Numbered from the stretch's first letter, positions 45,967 through 55,860 are shown. The stretch: 64,000 bases of DNA from Nitrospirota bacterium (GCA_009773415.1 WSNO01000010.1:1-64000), one strand, 5' to 3'. Program-made: numbers and translations. The notes: generated by a model not told the origin, from the sequence alone.

Positions 45967-47682
45967 GTGCCGGCAGCCCCGACATACAGATGGCTCCTGA
46001 ACAGGACAAACCCCGAGTATGTCGATTACGTGGCACGTCTCGCGTCGGTATCGCTGCCGTTGGCGCAGGTTCTGATTAACCGGGGACTAAAGACATCCGA
46101 ACAGCTCGACGCGTTTCTGAATCCCTCTCTTGAAAAACTGAGCGATCCCCTTGATCTTCCCGATATGAGGGTTGCAGCAGCGCGCATTCAGACAGCCCGC
46201 CAGCGCGGGGAGCGCGTTCTTGTCTGCGGAGATTACGATGCTGACGGCGTTTCTGCAACAGCAATCCTGATCGAGGCCTTCCGCGCTCTCGGCATTACAG
46301 CCGACTTCTTTATTCCCCATCGCATCCTTCACGGCTACGGATTTGGCGCGGCCGGGGTGGAACGGGCGAAAAACAGAGGCGCCGGACTCATCGTGACGGT
46401 CGACTGCGGGATATCCGCGTTTGATACTGTCGCACTGTCGAACAGCTTCGGCATCGACGTCATCATCACCGACCACCATGAGCCGGTTGAGACGAATGAT
46501 AATTCGGGATTTGCCAAGCCCGATGCTGTTGCCGTCGTAAATCCAAAGCTGCTCGACAGCGACACCCACCTGAAGCACCTCTGTGGCGCAGGTGTTGCCT
46601 TTAAGCTGGCGCAGGCTCTTTTTGACAACCGTATCGACGCAGTGCATCATTTGCTGGATCTTGCCGCAATAGGCACCTCTGCGGATGTGGTGCCGCTCGT
46701 CGGAGACAATAGGATATTTGTCCGGGAGGGAATCCGGCTCATACAGGAGAATGCCCGCGTCGGCATTCGTGCGCTCAAGGAAGCAGCGGGACTGAAACCG
46801 GATTTTTTCAAGCCGTCGTTTCTTCCGTATGTGCTCATCCCTCGCATTAATGCTGCCGGACGCGTTGACGATGCTTCAGCCGCGGTGTCTCTCTTCACGA
46901 CCACTTCGGAGGATGATGCCCGCGAGCATGCCCGCTCCCTGCAGGCGTTGAATGCGCGGCGGCAGGAAATAGAGGAAATTGTCCTCAAGGAGGCGGAAGC
47001 GCAGCTTTCTGAGCAAGCCGAGGGGCAGGGTCCGATACTGCTGGCCGGAGAAGGCTGGCATCCCGGCGTAATCGGTATCGTGGCCTCCCGGGTTGCCGAC
47101 CGGTATTTTCGCCCTGTTTTTGTTTTTTCCCTTGATCACGGCATTGCAAAAGGTTCTGCACGGAGCATCCCTTCGTTCAACATTTATCAGGGATTGTCTG
47201 AATGCAGTTCTCTGCTGACGCGCTTCGGCGGTCATAAGCAGGCTGCCGGGCTGAGCCTGCCGGTTGCGCAGCTGCTCGAGTTTCAGACCCGGATGGCGGA
47301 GATTATGAGCACCATGTTGTCTGATGATGACTTCCTGCGTGCAATTGAGATTGACGCTGCGCTGAACATGTCCGATATCACGTTCAGCCTTGTCGATGAG
47401 ATAACCCGCCTGGAGCCTTTCGGATGCGGCAACGTCGAGCCGGTTTTCGGCTGCCGGGGACTGGAAGCGGCCAATCCCCGCATTGTCGGCAATAACCACC
47501 TGAAGATGTATCTCCGCCAGAACGGCCGCGGCGTCGACAGCATCGGATTTGACCTTGGCGGGCATCTTGAAATGGTCGACGGCGGTGTCCGCATTGATGC
47601 GGCTTTTGTTCCTGTTCTGAATGAATGGGAAGGCGGTCGCTCCGTCCAGTTGAATATTCGGGCTCTCCGGCCTTCTGCATAG
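45967..47682 (+). CDS. recJ: Single-strand-DNA-specific exonuclease RecJ
   Basis: This 571-residue 5'-3' exonuclease for recombination and mismatch repair has the DHH-family metal motifs DYDADG (89-94), VDCGIS (145-150) and DHH (169-171). The GGHKQAAG motif of the DHHA1 domain lies near 420. GTG start, five bases after secF, with AACCGGAG upstream. Its length is normal. Confidence 0.96.
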   Translation: MPAAPTYRWLLNRTNPEYVDYVARLASVSLPLAQVLINRGLKTSEQLDAFLNPSLEKLSDPLDLPDMRVAAARIQTARQRGERVLVCGDYDADGVSATAILIEAFRALGITADFFIPHRILHGYGFGAAGVERAKNRGAGLIVTVDCGISAFDTVALSNSFGIDVIITDHHEPVETNDNSGFAKPDAVAVVNPKLLDSDTHLKHLCGAGVAFKLAQALFDNRIDAVHHLLDLAAIGTSADVVPLVGDNRIFVREGIRLIQENARVGIRALKEAAGLKPDFFKPSFLPYVLIPRINAAGRVDDASAAVSLFTTTSEDDAREHARSLQALNARRQEIEEIVLKEAEAQLSEQAEGQGPILLAGEGWHPGVIGIVASRVADRYFRPVFVFSLDHGIAKGSARSIPSFNIYQGLSECSSLLTRFGGHKQAAGLSLPVAQLLEFQTRMAEIMSTMLSDDDFLRAIEIDAALNMSDITFSLVDEITRLEPFGCGNVEPVFGCRGLEAANPRIVGNNHLKMYLRQNGRGVDSIGFDLGGHLEMVDGGVRIDAAFVPVLNEWEGGRSVQLNIRALRPSA

Positions 47683-47721
47683 GCGGGGGAACATGGAAAG
47701 AGGCAGGATGTTCTTGTCTTT

Positions 47722-47749
47722 TTCCGATTGACTGCCGCATTCCGATTGA
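47722..47749 (+). repeat. Direct repeat TTCCGATTGA at the amino-acid transporter promoter
   Basis: TTCCGATTGA occurs at 47722-47731 and 47740-47749, start to start 18 bases, with an 8-base spacer. The second copy overlaps the predicted -35. Two near-helical-turn copies like this are typical of binding sites for a dimeric or tandem-binding regulator. Confidence 0.55.
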
Positions 47750-47775
47750 TTTTTCCCCGCTTTCACCAATACAAT
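47746..47775 (+). promoter_or_regulatory. Predicted promoter of the glutamate/aspartate-type ABC operon
   Basis: TTGATT (47746-47751) and TACAAT (47770-47775) are separated by 18 bases. The transcription start would be near 47782, giving a leader of about 38 bases to the ATG at 47820. The upstream direct repeat overlaps the -35. Confidence 0.5.
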
Positions 47776-47819
47776 AAACGTTACTGTTTTTCAGTTCTAT
47801 CATGCCGTCGGGAGTGTTC

Positions 47820-48563
47820 ATGATTCGGTTTGAAGGCGTTCACAAGTGGTTCAAGAAACTCCATGTTCTGAACGATATTCATCTGCATGTCAAGCAGAAT
47901 GAAACGGTCGTCGTCTGCGGTCCGTCCGGATCCGGCAAATCAACCCTTATCCGGACTATCAATCGTCTTGAGCCCATTGATCAGGGAAAGCTCGTTGTCG
48001 ACGGATTCGACCTTACCGACAGAAGCTTTGACATCAACAAACTTCGCGCTGAAATCGGCTTCGTTTTTCAGCAGTTCAACCTCTACCCTCACTTGACGGC
48101 TCTGAAAAATATTACGCTTGCCCCTATCAAGGTGCGCGGCATGGCCAGGAAAGAAGCAGAGGATCTTGCGACGGCCCTTCTGGAGCGCGTCGGGCTTGCG
48201 GAAAAACGCAATGTATATCCTGCCCAGCTTTCCGGGGGGCAGCAGCAGCGCGTCGCGATAGCTCGCGGACTGGCGATGAAGCCGAAAATCATGCTGTTTG
48301 ACGAGCCGACGTCCGCGCTTGATCCCGAGATGATCGGCGAAGTTCTTGCCGTCATGCGTCATCTTGCGCATACCGGCATGACGCTTGTGGTCGTTACGCA
48401 TGAAATGGGATTTGCGCGCGAAGTGGCGGACCGTGTCGTCTTTATGGACCACGGGGCGATACTCGAGGAGGCGACGCCGGATGAGTTCTTCCTCAACCCC
48501 CAGCACGATCGTGCCAAGCAGTTCCTGAAACAGATTCTTACTCCGATGCACTGTGAAATGTAA
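47820..48563 (+). CDS. Polar amino-acid ABC transporter ATPase
   Basis: This 247-residue ATPase is of the GlnQ/GltL family. Walker A is GPSGSGKS (34-41), the signature is [14 protein letters not shown], and Walker B is [15 protein letters not shown]. The ATG at 47820 has GGGAG five bases upstream; the longer frame from 47802 lacks one. It heads the importer operon, followed by the binding protein and two permeases. Confidence 0.95.
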   Translation: MIRFEGVHKWFKKLHVLNDIHLHVKQNETVVVCGPSGSGKSTLIRTINRLEPIDQGKLVVDGFDLTDRSFDINKLRAEIGFVFQQFNLYPHLTALKNITLAPIKVRGMARKEAEDLATALLERVGLAEKRNVYPAQLSGGQQQRVAIARGLAMKPKIMLFDEPTSALDPEMIGEVLAVMRHLAHTGMTLVVVTHEMGFAREVADRVVFMDHGAILEEATPDEFFLNPQHDRAKQFLKQILTPMHCEM

Positions 48564-48606
48564 TTATCGAGAGGGCTCTGAAGCTCTCAAATCCAAGGAG
48601 GTCGCT

Positions 48607-49419
48607 ATGAAAAAAGCAGTCGGTTTGATGGTCTGTATGCTTGCTCTGGTTCTTGTCGCCGGGAACGCATTTGCAGACACGTATGATGCAGTGAAGAAGC
48701 GCGGTACCATGGTTTGCGGTGTCAAGGACTCCACCCCGCCGTTCGGATATGTGGACCAGAAAACCCGCCAGATTGTCGGCTACGATATCGATTTTTGCGC
48801 TGCTGTCGCGAAGAACCTCGGGGTCAAGCTCGAAGTGAAGCCGGTTACCTCCGCCGCCCGCATGCCGCAGTTGATGGAAGGCAACATCGACATGATCGCT
48901 GCCACGATGACCAAGAATGCCGAACGCGCCAAGCAGATTGACTTCAGCCATTCCTACTTCCTGACCGGCCAGAAGTTCCTCGTCAAGAAGGATTCGGTAA
49001 AAGCCCTGAAAGATCTCGACGGCAAGAAAATCGGCACGGCGAAAGGTTCTACATCGGAGCAGAATGCGAAGAAAGCGCTCCCGAATGCGACCATCCTTTC
49101 CTTTGACGACTATCCGCAGGCATTTCTTGCTCTCCAGCAGGGGAAGGTAGCTTCAGTTACCACGGACGAGACAATTCTTGCAGGAATGCTTTCGAAGGCT
49201 CCGAATAAGGCACAATTTGAAATTCCTAATATCCAGATCTCTGATGAACCGTATGGCCTTGGCATGCGCAAGGGAGACAAGAAGTTTGTCGATTTCGTGA
49301 ACAAGACCATTCTCGACATGGAGAAGAGCGGCGAAGCGCAGAAGATTTATGACAAGTGGTTTGGCCCGAACTCCGACCTGCCGATGCCGCGCACATTCAA
49401 GATTGTTGCCGACAAATAG
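48607..49419 (+). CDS. Periplasmic glutamate/aspartate-type binding protein
   Basis: This 270-residue family-3 solute-binding protein has a signal peptide (1-22, ending AFA). The family features are VKDSTPPFGYVD, VGYDIDFCAAVAK and NIDMIAATMT. The C-terminal end is similar to GltI, which suggests acidic amino acids; other polar amino acids are possible. AAGGAGG ribosome site at 48595-48601. Confidence 0.93.
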   Translation: MKKAVGLMVCMLALVLVAGNAFADTYDAVKKRGTMVCGVKDSTPPFGYVDQKTRQIVGYDIDFCAAVAKNLGVKLEVKPVTSAARMPQLMEGNIDMIAATMTKNAERAKQIDFSHSYFLTGQKFLVKKDSVKALKDLDGKKIGTAKGSTSEQNAKKALPNATILSFDDYPQAFLALQQGKVASVTTDETILAGMLSKAPNKAQFEIPNIQISDEPYGLGMRKGDKKFVDFVNKTILDMEKSGEAQKIYDKWFGPNSDLPMPRTFKIVADK

Positions 49420-49449
49420 ACTTGAGAGACAGGAATCGGTAGCTGAATT

Positions 49450-50151
49450 TTGCTGAAATACGAGTTTGACTGGTCGGTTGTAACGTCGGGACAGTATTAT
49501 GACTGGATCGTCTCTGGCTTGTACCTGACGATTCAGCTCTCTGCCGTTTCGATCGTTCTGGCCTTTCTGCTTGGATTGCTTATTGCGGTAATGCGGATGA
49601 GCTCGGTGAAACCCGTGAAGTGGATTGCTCACGGGTATCTCGAGTTCTTCCGCAACACGCCGCTTCTGGTGCAGATATTCTTCTGGTATTTCGGTTCATA
49701 TAAAATCCTGCCGCAATCGGTCAATGACTGGCTGAACAGCACCAATTTCGAGTTCGCTGCCGCTGTCATCGCCCTGACGATTTACACCTCGGCATTTATC
49801 GCCGAAGATATCCGATCCGGAGTGCTTTCGATTCCTAAGGAACAGATGGAGGCATCCCGGAGCGGCGGTTTTTCTTATCTTCGTTCCATGCAATATATCA
49901 TTCTCCCGCAGGCTGTGCGCATTACCATTCCGCCCCTGATTGGGCAATTCCTGAACCTGACCAAGAACTCCTCACTTGCCATGACGATTGGCGTCGCGGA
50001 GCTTACCTATCAGGCGCGGCAGGTCGAGGCCTATACCTTCAAGGGATTTGAGGCATTTACTGCGGCGACGCTCGTATATGTGGCCCTTTCCATCATTATC
50101 ACGGCACTTGTTACGCTTTACAGCAAAAAAGTGCTCCACAGGACAGGGTAG
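49450..50151 (+). CDS. Amino-acid ABC permease (GltJ-like)
   Basis: This 233-residue HisM-type permease has about five membrane helices. The EAA loop for ATPase docking is EQMEASRSGGFSYLRSMQYI followed by LPQAVR. The N-terminal motif FFRNTPLLVQIFFWYF is the usual family block. The start is TTG at 49450, chosen for fit to the family N-terminus. It lies 30 bases after the binding protein. Confidence 0.92.
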   Translation: MLKYEFDWSVVTSGQYYDWIVSGLYLTIQLSAVSIVLAFLLGLLIAVMRMSSVKPVKWIAHGYLEFFRNTPLLVQIFFWYFGSYKILPQSVNDWLNSTNFEFAAAVIALTIYTSAFIAEDIRSGVLSIPKEQMEASRSGGFSYLRSMQYIILPQAVRITIPPLIGQFLNLTKNSSLAMTIGVAELTYQARQVEAYTFKGFEAFTAATLVYVALSIIITALVTLYSKKVLHRTG

Positions 50152-50156
50152 GGCAT

Positions 50157-50858
50157 ATGGAATCAGGTCTCGATTTCACAATCGTCAAAGACAATCTCCT
50201 CTATTTCATGATCGGTGCCTATCCGGAAGGGAAGCTCGGCGGCATCGCGCTTACGATTTATCTTGCAGTTGCGGCCTGTTTCTTTTCGTTCTGGGGAGGC
50301 CTTATTCTCGGCCTGATGAACGTGGCGCGCAACAAGGCAATACGGTATGCGTCGGGGGCATTTGTCAATTTCGTGCGCGGCATGCCGCTCCTGATGGTCA
50401 TTTTCTGGTGCTACTTCCTTGTGCCGGGACTTTTCGGTCAGCCGGTCGGCGAAACCAAGACGGTCATTATTGCTCTTTCGCTCTTCACTTCGGCGTACAT
50501 GTCGCAGATCGTGAAGGCGGGAATCGAGAGTATTCCCAAGGGGCAGACCGAAGCCGCTCGTTCAAGCGGACTGAAGCTTTGGCAGGTAATGGTTTTCGTC
50601 ATATTGCCGCAGGGTCTGCGAAACATGATACCGTCGTTTGTCAACCAGTTCGTGTCGCTCATCAAGGACACCTCGCTGGCATTTATTGTCGGAGTTTCCG
50701 AACTGACGCATGTTGCAACGCAGATTAACAACCGCAGTTTTGTCTATCCTACCGAAATTTTCATCTTTATCGCTGTCATCTATTTCATTTTGTGCTATAT
50801 TTTTACTGAGTTTTCACGCTGGCTCGAAAGACGGCTGGCGTGGCGCAAATCCATCTAA
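50157..50858 (+). CDS. Amino-acid ABC permease (GltK-like)
   Basis: This second 233-residue permease of the importer has about five helices. The family block is FVRGMPLLMVIFWCYF and the EAA loop is GQTEAARSSGLKLWQVM with LPQGLRN. It sits five bases after its partner, as in gltJ-gltK. It differs from the first permease in its longer C-terminal helix. A short hairpin follows the stop. Confidence 0.93.
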   Translation: MESGLDFTIVKDNLLYFMIGAYPEGKLGGIALTIYLAVAACFFSFWGGLILGLMNVARNKAIRYASGAFVNFVRGMPLLMVIFWCYFLVPGLFGQPVGETKTVIIALSLFTSAYMSQIVKAGIESIPKGQTEAARSSGLKLWQVMVFVILPQGLRNMIPSFVNQFVSLIKDTSLAFIVGVSELTHVATQINNRSFVYPTEIFIFIAVIYFILCYIFTEFSRWLERRLAWRKSI

Positions 50859-50876
50859 CATAAAATGACGTCATGC

Positions 50877-50894
50877 CGGAAGCTGTTGCTTCCG
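50877..50894 (+). terminator. Possible weak terminator after the ABC importer operon
   Basis: Seven-base arms CGGAAGC (50877-50883) and GCTTCCG (50888-50894) with a TGTT loop are followed by TGTTTCTT. The stem is modest and the T-run is interrupted, so read-through into panB is likely. Confidence 0.4.
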
Positions 50895-50919
50895 TGTTTC
50901 TTCGACTGGGAGGCTTGCC

Positions 50920-51717
50920 ATGAAGATTACCGTCAATGACTTTTACAGAAAGAAGCAGGCTGCGGAGAAGATTACCATGCTGACGGCGTATGACTATCCG
51001 ACGGCACAGATGGTTGATGAAGCCGGCATAGATGCTATCCTTGTCGGCGATTCCGTGTCGATGGTTGTGCAGGGCATCGCAAACACCCTTCCGGTGACCA
51101 TGGATGAAATGATTTACCACACGAAAATGGTCGCCCGCGCCGCCAAAAATGCCATGGTCATCAGCGACATGCCGTATATGTCATATCATATCAGCGTCGA
51201 GGACGCGTTGCGCAATGCCGGACGGTTCATAAAAGAAGGGGGAGCCCAGGCTGTCAAACTCGAAGGCGGCCGTGAAGTTGCCGGCATTGTGGCCGCCCTG
51301 ACCCGCGCCGAGATACCGGTCATGGCGCATATAGGACTCACTCCTCAGGCTTTCCATCGCATGGGAGGCTTTAAGGTGCAGGGTCGATCAAAAGAGGCGG
51401 CCGAACGTATTTTTGAAGATGCGAGGATTCTTGAGGATGCCGGAGCGTTTTCAATAGTTGTCGAGGCCGTTCCTGCGGAGCTTGCCACGCAGATAACGAA
51501 AAGCCTTGCCATTCCGACGATTGGAATCGGCGCCGGCGTTGAATGTGACGGACAGGTGCTTGTGCTGCATGACCTGCTCGGCCTTTTTGAGCGTTTTCTG
51601 CCGAAGTTTGCAAAGCGGTATGTGAATCTCAAGGAGCTTGGCGTCAGGGCGATACAGGAATATAAGAAGGAAGTTGAAGACGGAACATTTCCCGGCTCTG
51701 AGCATTCGTTTTCCTGA
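50920..51717 (+). CDS. panB: 3-methyl-2-oxobutanoate hydroxymethyltransferase
   Basis: This 265-residue enzyme makes ketopantoate from 2-oxoisovalerate and methylene-tetrahydrofolate, the first committed step to pantothenate and coenzyme A. Mg ligands Asp44 (LVGDS) and Asp83 (ISDMPYMSY) are present, as are the [19 protein letters not shown] and [14 protein letters not shown] blocks. No other pan genes are adjacent. GGGAGG ribosome site; a terminator follows. Confidence 0.96.
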   Translation: MKITVNDFYRKKQAAEKITMLTAYDYPTAQMVDEAGIDAILVGDSVSMVVQGIANTLPVTMDEMIYHTKMVARAAKNAMVISDMPYMSYHISVEDALRNAGRFIKEGGAQAVKLEGGREVAGIVAALTRAEIPVMAHIGLTPQAFHRMGGFKVQGRSKEAAERIFEDARILEDAGAFSIVVEAVPAELATQITKSLAIPTIGIGAGVECDGQVLVLHDLLGLFERFLPKFAKRYVNLKELGVRAIQEYKKEVEDGTFPGSEHSFS

Positions 51718-51764
51718 CCGATGTTGTCCGACATATGCCGAACCCTGACAACTGAGGACATGGC

Positions 51765-51786
51765 GACGGGGAACCCCGTCTCTTTA
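51765..51786 (+). terminator. Terminator after panB
   Basis: GACGGG (51765-51770) and CCCGTC (51775-51780) form a GC-rich stem with a GAAC loop, followed by TCTTTATT. It separates panB from the two-component system. Confidence 0.6.
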
Positions 51787-51893
51787 TTCCGGAATTGTCG
51801 TCATCACGGATATTCCGGCGCATTCTTTTTCAGTGCGGAGCGTTCACTGCCCCGTTTGTCGAATGGCGCCCACGCGATTTGGTAACGATCACA

Positions 51894-52586
51894 ATGACAA
51901 CCGGACGCATTCTGATTGTTGAAGACGAAATGCAGATCGCCGAGACCGTTCGGCTCTATCTTGAGCGCGAGGGCTTTTCTGTGATGGTTGCGTGCACTGG
52001 AACCGATGCCTTGGGAGCTATCAAGGATGGATTTGACCTTATCATTCTTGACCTTATGCTCCCGGACATGCGCGGCCAGGACATCTGTGCCGCTGTGCGG
52101 GAGTTTTCGGACATTCCTATTATTATGCTTACCGCCCGGAGTTCCGAGGAGGATCGAATCTCAGGGCTCGGCATCGGAGCTGATGATTATGTAGTCAAGC
52201 CGTTCAGCCCACGGGAACTCGTGGCACGGGTGAAGGCGCATCTCCGGCGGACGAAGAAAACGGAGCGGAAAGAGCTCTCCTTTCACCATGGCGACCTTTT
52301 CATTGATACGGCTTCAAGGGAAGTACGCAAGGGCGGACGGGTTCTGGCTCTTACAAACACGGAATATCGAATACTGCTCTGTCTTGCGGAACATCCTGAC
52401 ATCGTTTTCAGCCGTCAGCAATTGATTAATTCTGTGCAGGGCATGGATTTCGAGGGGTTTGATCGCGTTGTGGATGCACATGTGAAAAATCTTCGCCAGA
52501 AAATCGAGGATACCCCGCAGCAACCGGCCTACATCAAGACCGTTTACGGCGTCGGGTACAAGTTTCTCGGAAGGCCCCAAAAATGA
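51894..52586 (+). CDS. OmpR-family response regulator
   Basis: This 230-residue regulator has a receiver domain (1-120) with phosphoacceptor Asp53 in ILDLMLPD, acidic pocket Glu10/Asp11, Thr80 and Lys102 in VVKPF. It has a winged-helix DNA-binding domain (about 130-228). The ATG at 51894 begins the canonical TTGRILIVEDE; the longer frame adds an unconvincing extension. It overlaps the kinase gene by four bases. Position next to an RND efflux operon suggests it controls metal export. Confidence 0.93.
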   Translation: MTTGRILIVEDEMQIAETVRLYLEREGFSVMVACTGTDALGAIKDGFDLIILDLMLPDMRGQDICAAVREFSDIPIIMLTARSSEEDRISGLGIGADDYVVKPFSPRELVARVKAHLRRTKKTERKELSFHHGDLFIDTASREVRKGGRVLALTNTEYRILLCLAEHPDIVFSRQQLINSVQGMDFEGFDRVVDAHVKNLRQKIEDTPQQPAYIKTVYGVGYKFLGRPQK

Positions 52587-53938
52587 GAACAAGACTGTTT
52601 GCCGCATTCCTCATTATTATCTCTGCAGCGCTCTTTTCCACCGTTCTGTTTGCCTGGATTACTCTGCGCGATTTTGATGAGTATGCGCAGAGTGTCAGGC
52701 AGGATAACATCTACTGGATTAAAATAGCAGTCGAGGGAAGCTATTCTGACGGCCAATGGAACAGAGCGCAGCTCTCGGAGGCTCTTCACTGGGCGATGAT
52801 GATGGGTCTGGACGTGCAGATTCTCGATATGAAGGGTAATAAGGTTGTGCTCTCCCATGATGTGATAGAAGGATTGTCTGCATCGATGAAGCAGCATATG
52901 GAAGGTCTTTTCCATATGCACGGCGATTCCGGCGTTGCATTTCACCGCTATCCGCTCGGTACGGCTCGCGAACAATTCGGCACTCTTCTTATGCGTCCGC
53001 TTCCAAGGAAGGAACTTGCCGAAAAAGAAGCAGCATTCAAGTCACGCGCGAAATATTTTCTCGGAATATCGCTGGCAATTGCGGGTGGCGGGGCGCTGAT
53101 TATTGGACTTTTTCTCAGCCAGCATCTCTCAAAACCGGTCAGGCGGCTGCAGTCTGCATCAGAAAAAATCGCGAAAGGGGATTTTTCGGCACGCGTTTCG
53201 GCGGAATCTACGGGGGAGGTCGGCGATCTTGCAAAAGCTTTTAACCGGATGAGCGAGTCTTTGCAACGGGAGGAGCAGTTGCGAAGGCGCCTGTTTGAGA
53301 ACATTGCTCATGAACTGCGAACCCCGCTGACAATTATGAAGACGCGCGCTGAGGCGATGGCCGACGGACTTGTTCCGGACAGTGCAAGGGGGATTGAAAG
53401 CCTCATCAGCCAGGTCGACCGGTTAACATCACTCGTGAAGGGAATTGAAGATATAACTGCTGCAGAGGCCAGTTTTTTTAAACCGGGGGAGATTGCCGAA
53501 GTGAATCTTCGGGAGTTTCTTGCCGGAATCGTTCAGGAACAAATCCCTGCATTTCATGCGCAAGGCCTGAAATTCAGCCTTGCCGAAAAGGAAGGGATTA
53601 CTGTCCGGACCGATGCTGAAAAGCTCGAGCGTATCGTTGGCAATCTCCTCTCCAATGCTCTGAAATTTACCGACCGCGGCTATGTTTTCCTCGATTTCGG
53701 ACTCGAACAGCGATTCTTTTTTGTCGCAGTAACCGATACGGGAAAAGGCATATCCGCTGATGAACTTCCTCGTGTCTTTAGCCGCTTTTATCGCGTGGAT
53801 CATGCCGGTGCTGAAGGACTTGGGCTTGGATTGGCAATCGTCAAGGAGCTTGTCAATGTCATGAACGGTCGCATCGAAGTCAAAAGCGCCCCGGGTGCGG
53901 GTACAACTGTAAAGGTTATTCTCCCCTCTCTTTCATAA
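52583..53938 (+). CDS. Membrane sensor histidine kinase, possibly copper/silver sensing
   Basis: This 451-residue kinase has TM1 (about 8-28), a periplasmic sensor of about 130 residues, TM2 (about 160-180), HAMP (180-232), HisKA with phospho-acceptor His243 in AHELRTPLT, and HATPase_c with DTGKGIS and GLGLGLAIVKE. The sensor contains a Met/His-rich patch (Met102, His105, Met106, His111, Met112, His113) that could bind Cu(I) or Ag(I). The metal role is inference from that patch and from the adjacent CusCBA-like genes. Confidence 0.92.
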   Translation: MRTRLFAAFLIIISAALFSTVLFAWITLRDFDEYAQSVRQDNIYWIKIAVEGSYSDGQWNRAQLSEALHWAMMMGLDVQILDMKGNKVVLSHDVIEGLSASMKQHMEGLFHMHGDSGVAFHRYPLGTAREQFGTLLMRPLPRKELAEKEAAFKSRAKYFLGISLAIAGGGALIIGLFLSQHLSKPVRRLQSASEKIAKGDFSARVSAESTGEVGDLAKAFNRMSESLQREEQLRRRLFENIAHELRTPLTIMKTRAEAMADGLVPDSARGIESLISQVDRLTSLVKGIEDITAAEASFFKPGEIAEVNLREFLAGIVQEQIPAFHAQGLKFSLAEKEGITVRTDAEKLERIVGNLLSNALKFTDRGYVFLDFGLEQRFFFVAVTDTGKGISADELPRVFSRFYRVDHAGAEGLGLGLAIVKELVNVMNGRIEVKSAPGAGTTVKVILPSLS

Positions 53939-54158
53939 TTCTGCCAGTGCCTGCGGAGCAGGACTTTCGTCCGTTTGCGTCTTCATGAAATATTCACATT
54001 TGCAGGGTATAGTCATACCATGAGCAGGAATTTTCGTCCCAAAGCTCCGATGCAGAGGGGCGGCACACTCCTCTTGCGGCAGTATGATGGCTATTGCACC
54101 CGTTTGGTGATAGAATCGGTCTTGTGAAGGCCGGGAAGAATTTTTGAGGAGGGTTCCA

Positions 54159-54548
54159 ATGAAAAAGGTTGCGGCAGTTATTCTCATGGTTCTGTTTGTT
54201 GCCGGATTTGCGTATGCAAAAAATTACGAGGTCGCGAAAAAGGCGGGCGAGTTTGATGTGGTCGTGACGATTGACAAGAATCCGCCGGTTGTCGGAAATA
54301 ACTATGTTACGGTGATTGTCAAGGATGCGGCGGGCAAGGCAGTAACCGATGCACGGGTTGTCGTAGATTACTCGATGCCTCCGATGCAGGGCATGGCGCC
54401 GATGAACTACAAGGCAAATGCCACAGTGAAAGGCCTGGAGTACAAGGCAACGATGAACCTTTCGATGGCGGGTCCGTGGAATATTGCGGTGAAGATAAGC
54501 AAGGCAGGTAAAACATCATCTGTCAAGTTCACTATCGACGTTCAGTAA
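54159..54548 (+). CDS. Secreted YtkA-like domain protein
   Basis: This 129-residue periplasmic protein has a signal peptide (1-20, cut after AYA) and a YtkA/FixH-like beta-sandwich (about 25-128) with NPPVVGNNYVTVIVKD. A Met-rich loop MPPMQGMAPM (about 75-84) could bind Cu(I). The ATG at 54159 has GAGGAGG upstream. It is first in the efflux gene group, ahead of the outer-membrane channel, in the place where a CusF-type metallochaperone would be expected. Confidence 0.82.
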   Translation: MKKVAAVILMVLFVAGFAYAKNYEVAKKAGEFDVVVTIDKNPPVVGNNYVTVIVKDAAGKAVTDARVVVDYSMPPMQGMAPMNYKANATVKGLEYKATMNLSMAGPWNIAVKISKAGKTSSVKFTIDVQ

Positions 54549-54558
54549 ACAGACGGCA

Positions 54559-55860
54559 ATGCAGAGAGCACCCGGCATGATGACCCCCGCAGTCGGTCTT
54601 TTGCGAAAGGGCCTGCTTGTCATGCTTTGTGCTTTCTGCGTCTTGCTTTCTCCTTCGTCATATTCCCGGGCTGCTGATACTGAACTGAACCTGAAAGCTC
54701 TTATTGATGAAGCACTGCGGAACAGTCCTGAAATCAAGGTTTCTGAAATGCGCGCTGCAGCGGCGGACCATCGTATTCCGCAGATGCAGAGCCTGCCCGA
54801 TCCATTGGTATCGTTTGGCTATCAAAACGAAGGATTCAGCAGATACACCTACGGACTGGAGCAGGGTGCTCAATGGATGTACTCGGTTTCCCAGTCATTT
54901 CCTTTTCCCGGCAAGCTCTCCCTGAAGGGTGAGGCGGCAGCACAGGATGCCGAAGCCCTGCGGGAGGCGTACCGGAGTTCACGGGCAAAAACCGTCCAGA
55001 GGATAAAGGAACTCTATTACGATCTTTTCTTCTCCTACAAAAGCATCGACCTTCTCCACGAACGAACCGCTCTTTATGATGTTATTGAGCAGGCTGCCAT
55101 AGGGCGCTATTCCTCTGGAAGAAGCTCCCAGCAGGACGTCCTGATGGCTCAGACCGAAAAATATATGCAGATGGAACGAGAGGCCATGTTGAAGCAGAAA
55201 GTGCAGGCCCTTCAGGCAATGCTGAACAGCACTGCAGGACGTGACGCAACCTCGCCTCTGGCCCGCCCCGCAGTTGCCGAACCAACGACCTATGCATTGA
55301 GTCAGAGCGAGATTGTTGCAGCCGTGCTCTCGAACTCGCCCGATGTCCGGGCAAAACAGAGGCTGATTGACGCTGCCGAGGCGAAAGTGAAATTTGCAAA
55401 AAAAGACTCTCTCCCGGACTTTTCCGTCACTGGCAGCTATTTTGACAGAAAAGGCATGTTTCTGGACATGTGGAGTCTGACTGTCGGCATGAATATTCCG
55501 ATCTTTGCGGCTTCCAAGCAGAAACCGGCGGTATATGAAGCCGAGGCGATGCTTGCCGAGGCGCAGAGCGATCTGCAGGTAACAAAGCTGACGGTTGCTT
55601 CCATGGTGCAGGATTACTTTTCGATGTTGAGAACAACCGAAACACTGATGGATCTGTACCGGAATTCTCTGATCCCCAAGTCCCGGCAGGACATTGAGTC
55701 CGCACTTGCCGCGTATGGCACCGGCAAGATCGAGGCTCTTTCGGTCATTACGCGGTTGAAGTCCCTGATCGAATTTGAGACATTGTACTGGGGGCAGTTT
55801 GTGGAGCGGGAAAAGACCATCGCGCGGATTGAAGCCCTGGTCGGCAGCACAGGGAAATAA
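54559..55860 (+). CDS. TolC-family outer-membrane channel (CusC-like)
   Basis: This 433-residue protein has an N-terminal export signal (hydrophobic about 16-33). Two similar outer-membrane efflux (OEP) halves follow, beginning near LKALIDEALRNSPEI and LSQSEIVAAVLSNSPDV; each half contributes barrel strands and long coiled-coil helices. It forms the outer-membrane exit for the adaptor and pump encoded next. It starts 10 bases after the YtkA-like gene. There is no lipobox cysteine, unlike E. coli CusC. Confidence 0.9.
   Translation: MQRAPGMMTPAVGLLRKGLLVMLCAFCVLLSPSSYSRAADTELNLKALIDEALRNSPEIKVSEMRAAAADHRIPQMQSLPDPLVSFGYQNEGFSRYTYGLEQGAQWMYSVSQSFPFPGKLSLKGEAAAQDAEALREAYRSSRAKTVQRIKELYYDLFFSYKSIDLLHERTALYDVIEQAAIGRYSSGRSSQQDVLMAQTEKYMQMEREAMLKQKVQALQAMLNSTAGRDATSPLARPAVAEPTTYALSQSEIVAAVLSNSPDVRAKQRLIDAAEAKVKFAKKDSLPDFSVTGSYFDRKGMFLDMWSLTVGMNIPIFAASKQKPAVYEAEAMLAEAQSDLQVTKLTVASMVQDYFSMLRTTETLMDLYRNSLIPKSRQDIESALAAYGTGKIEALSVITRLKSLIEFETLYWGQFVEREKTIARIEALVGSTGK

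Noticed and set aside
46876-47769. 297-residue minus-strand frame opposite recJ
   Set aside because: It is antisense to the conserved RecJ C-terminal half, with no domain seen.
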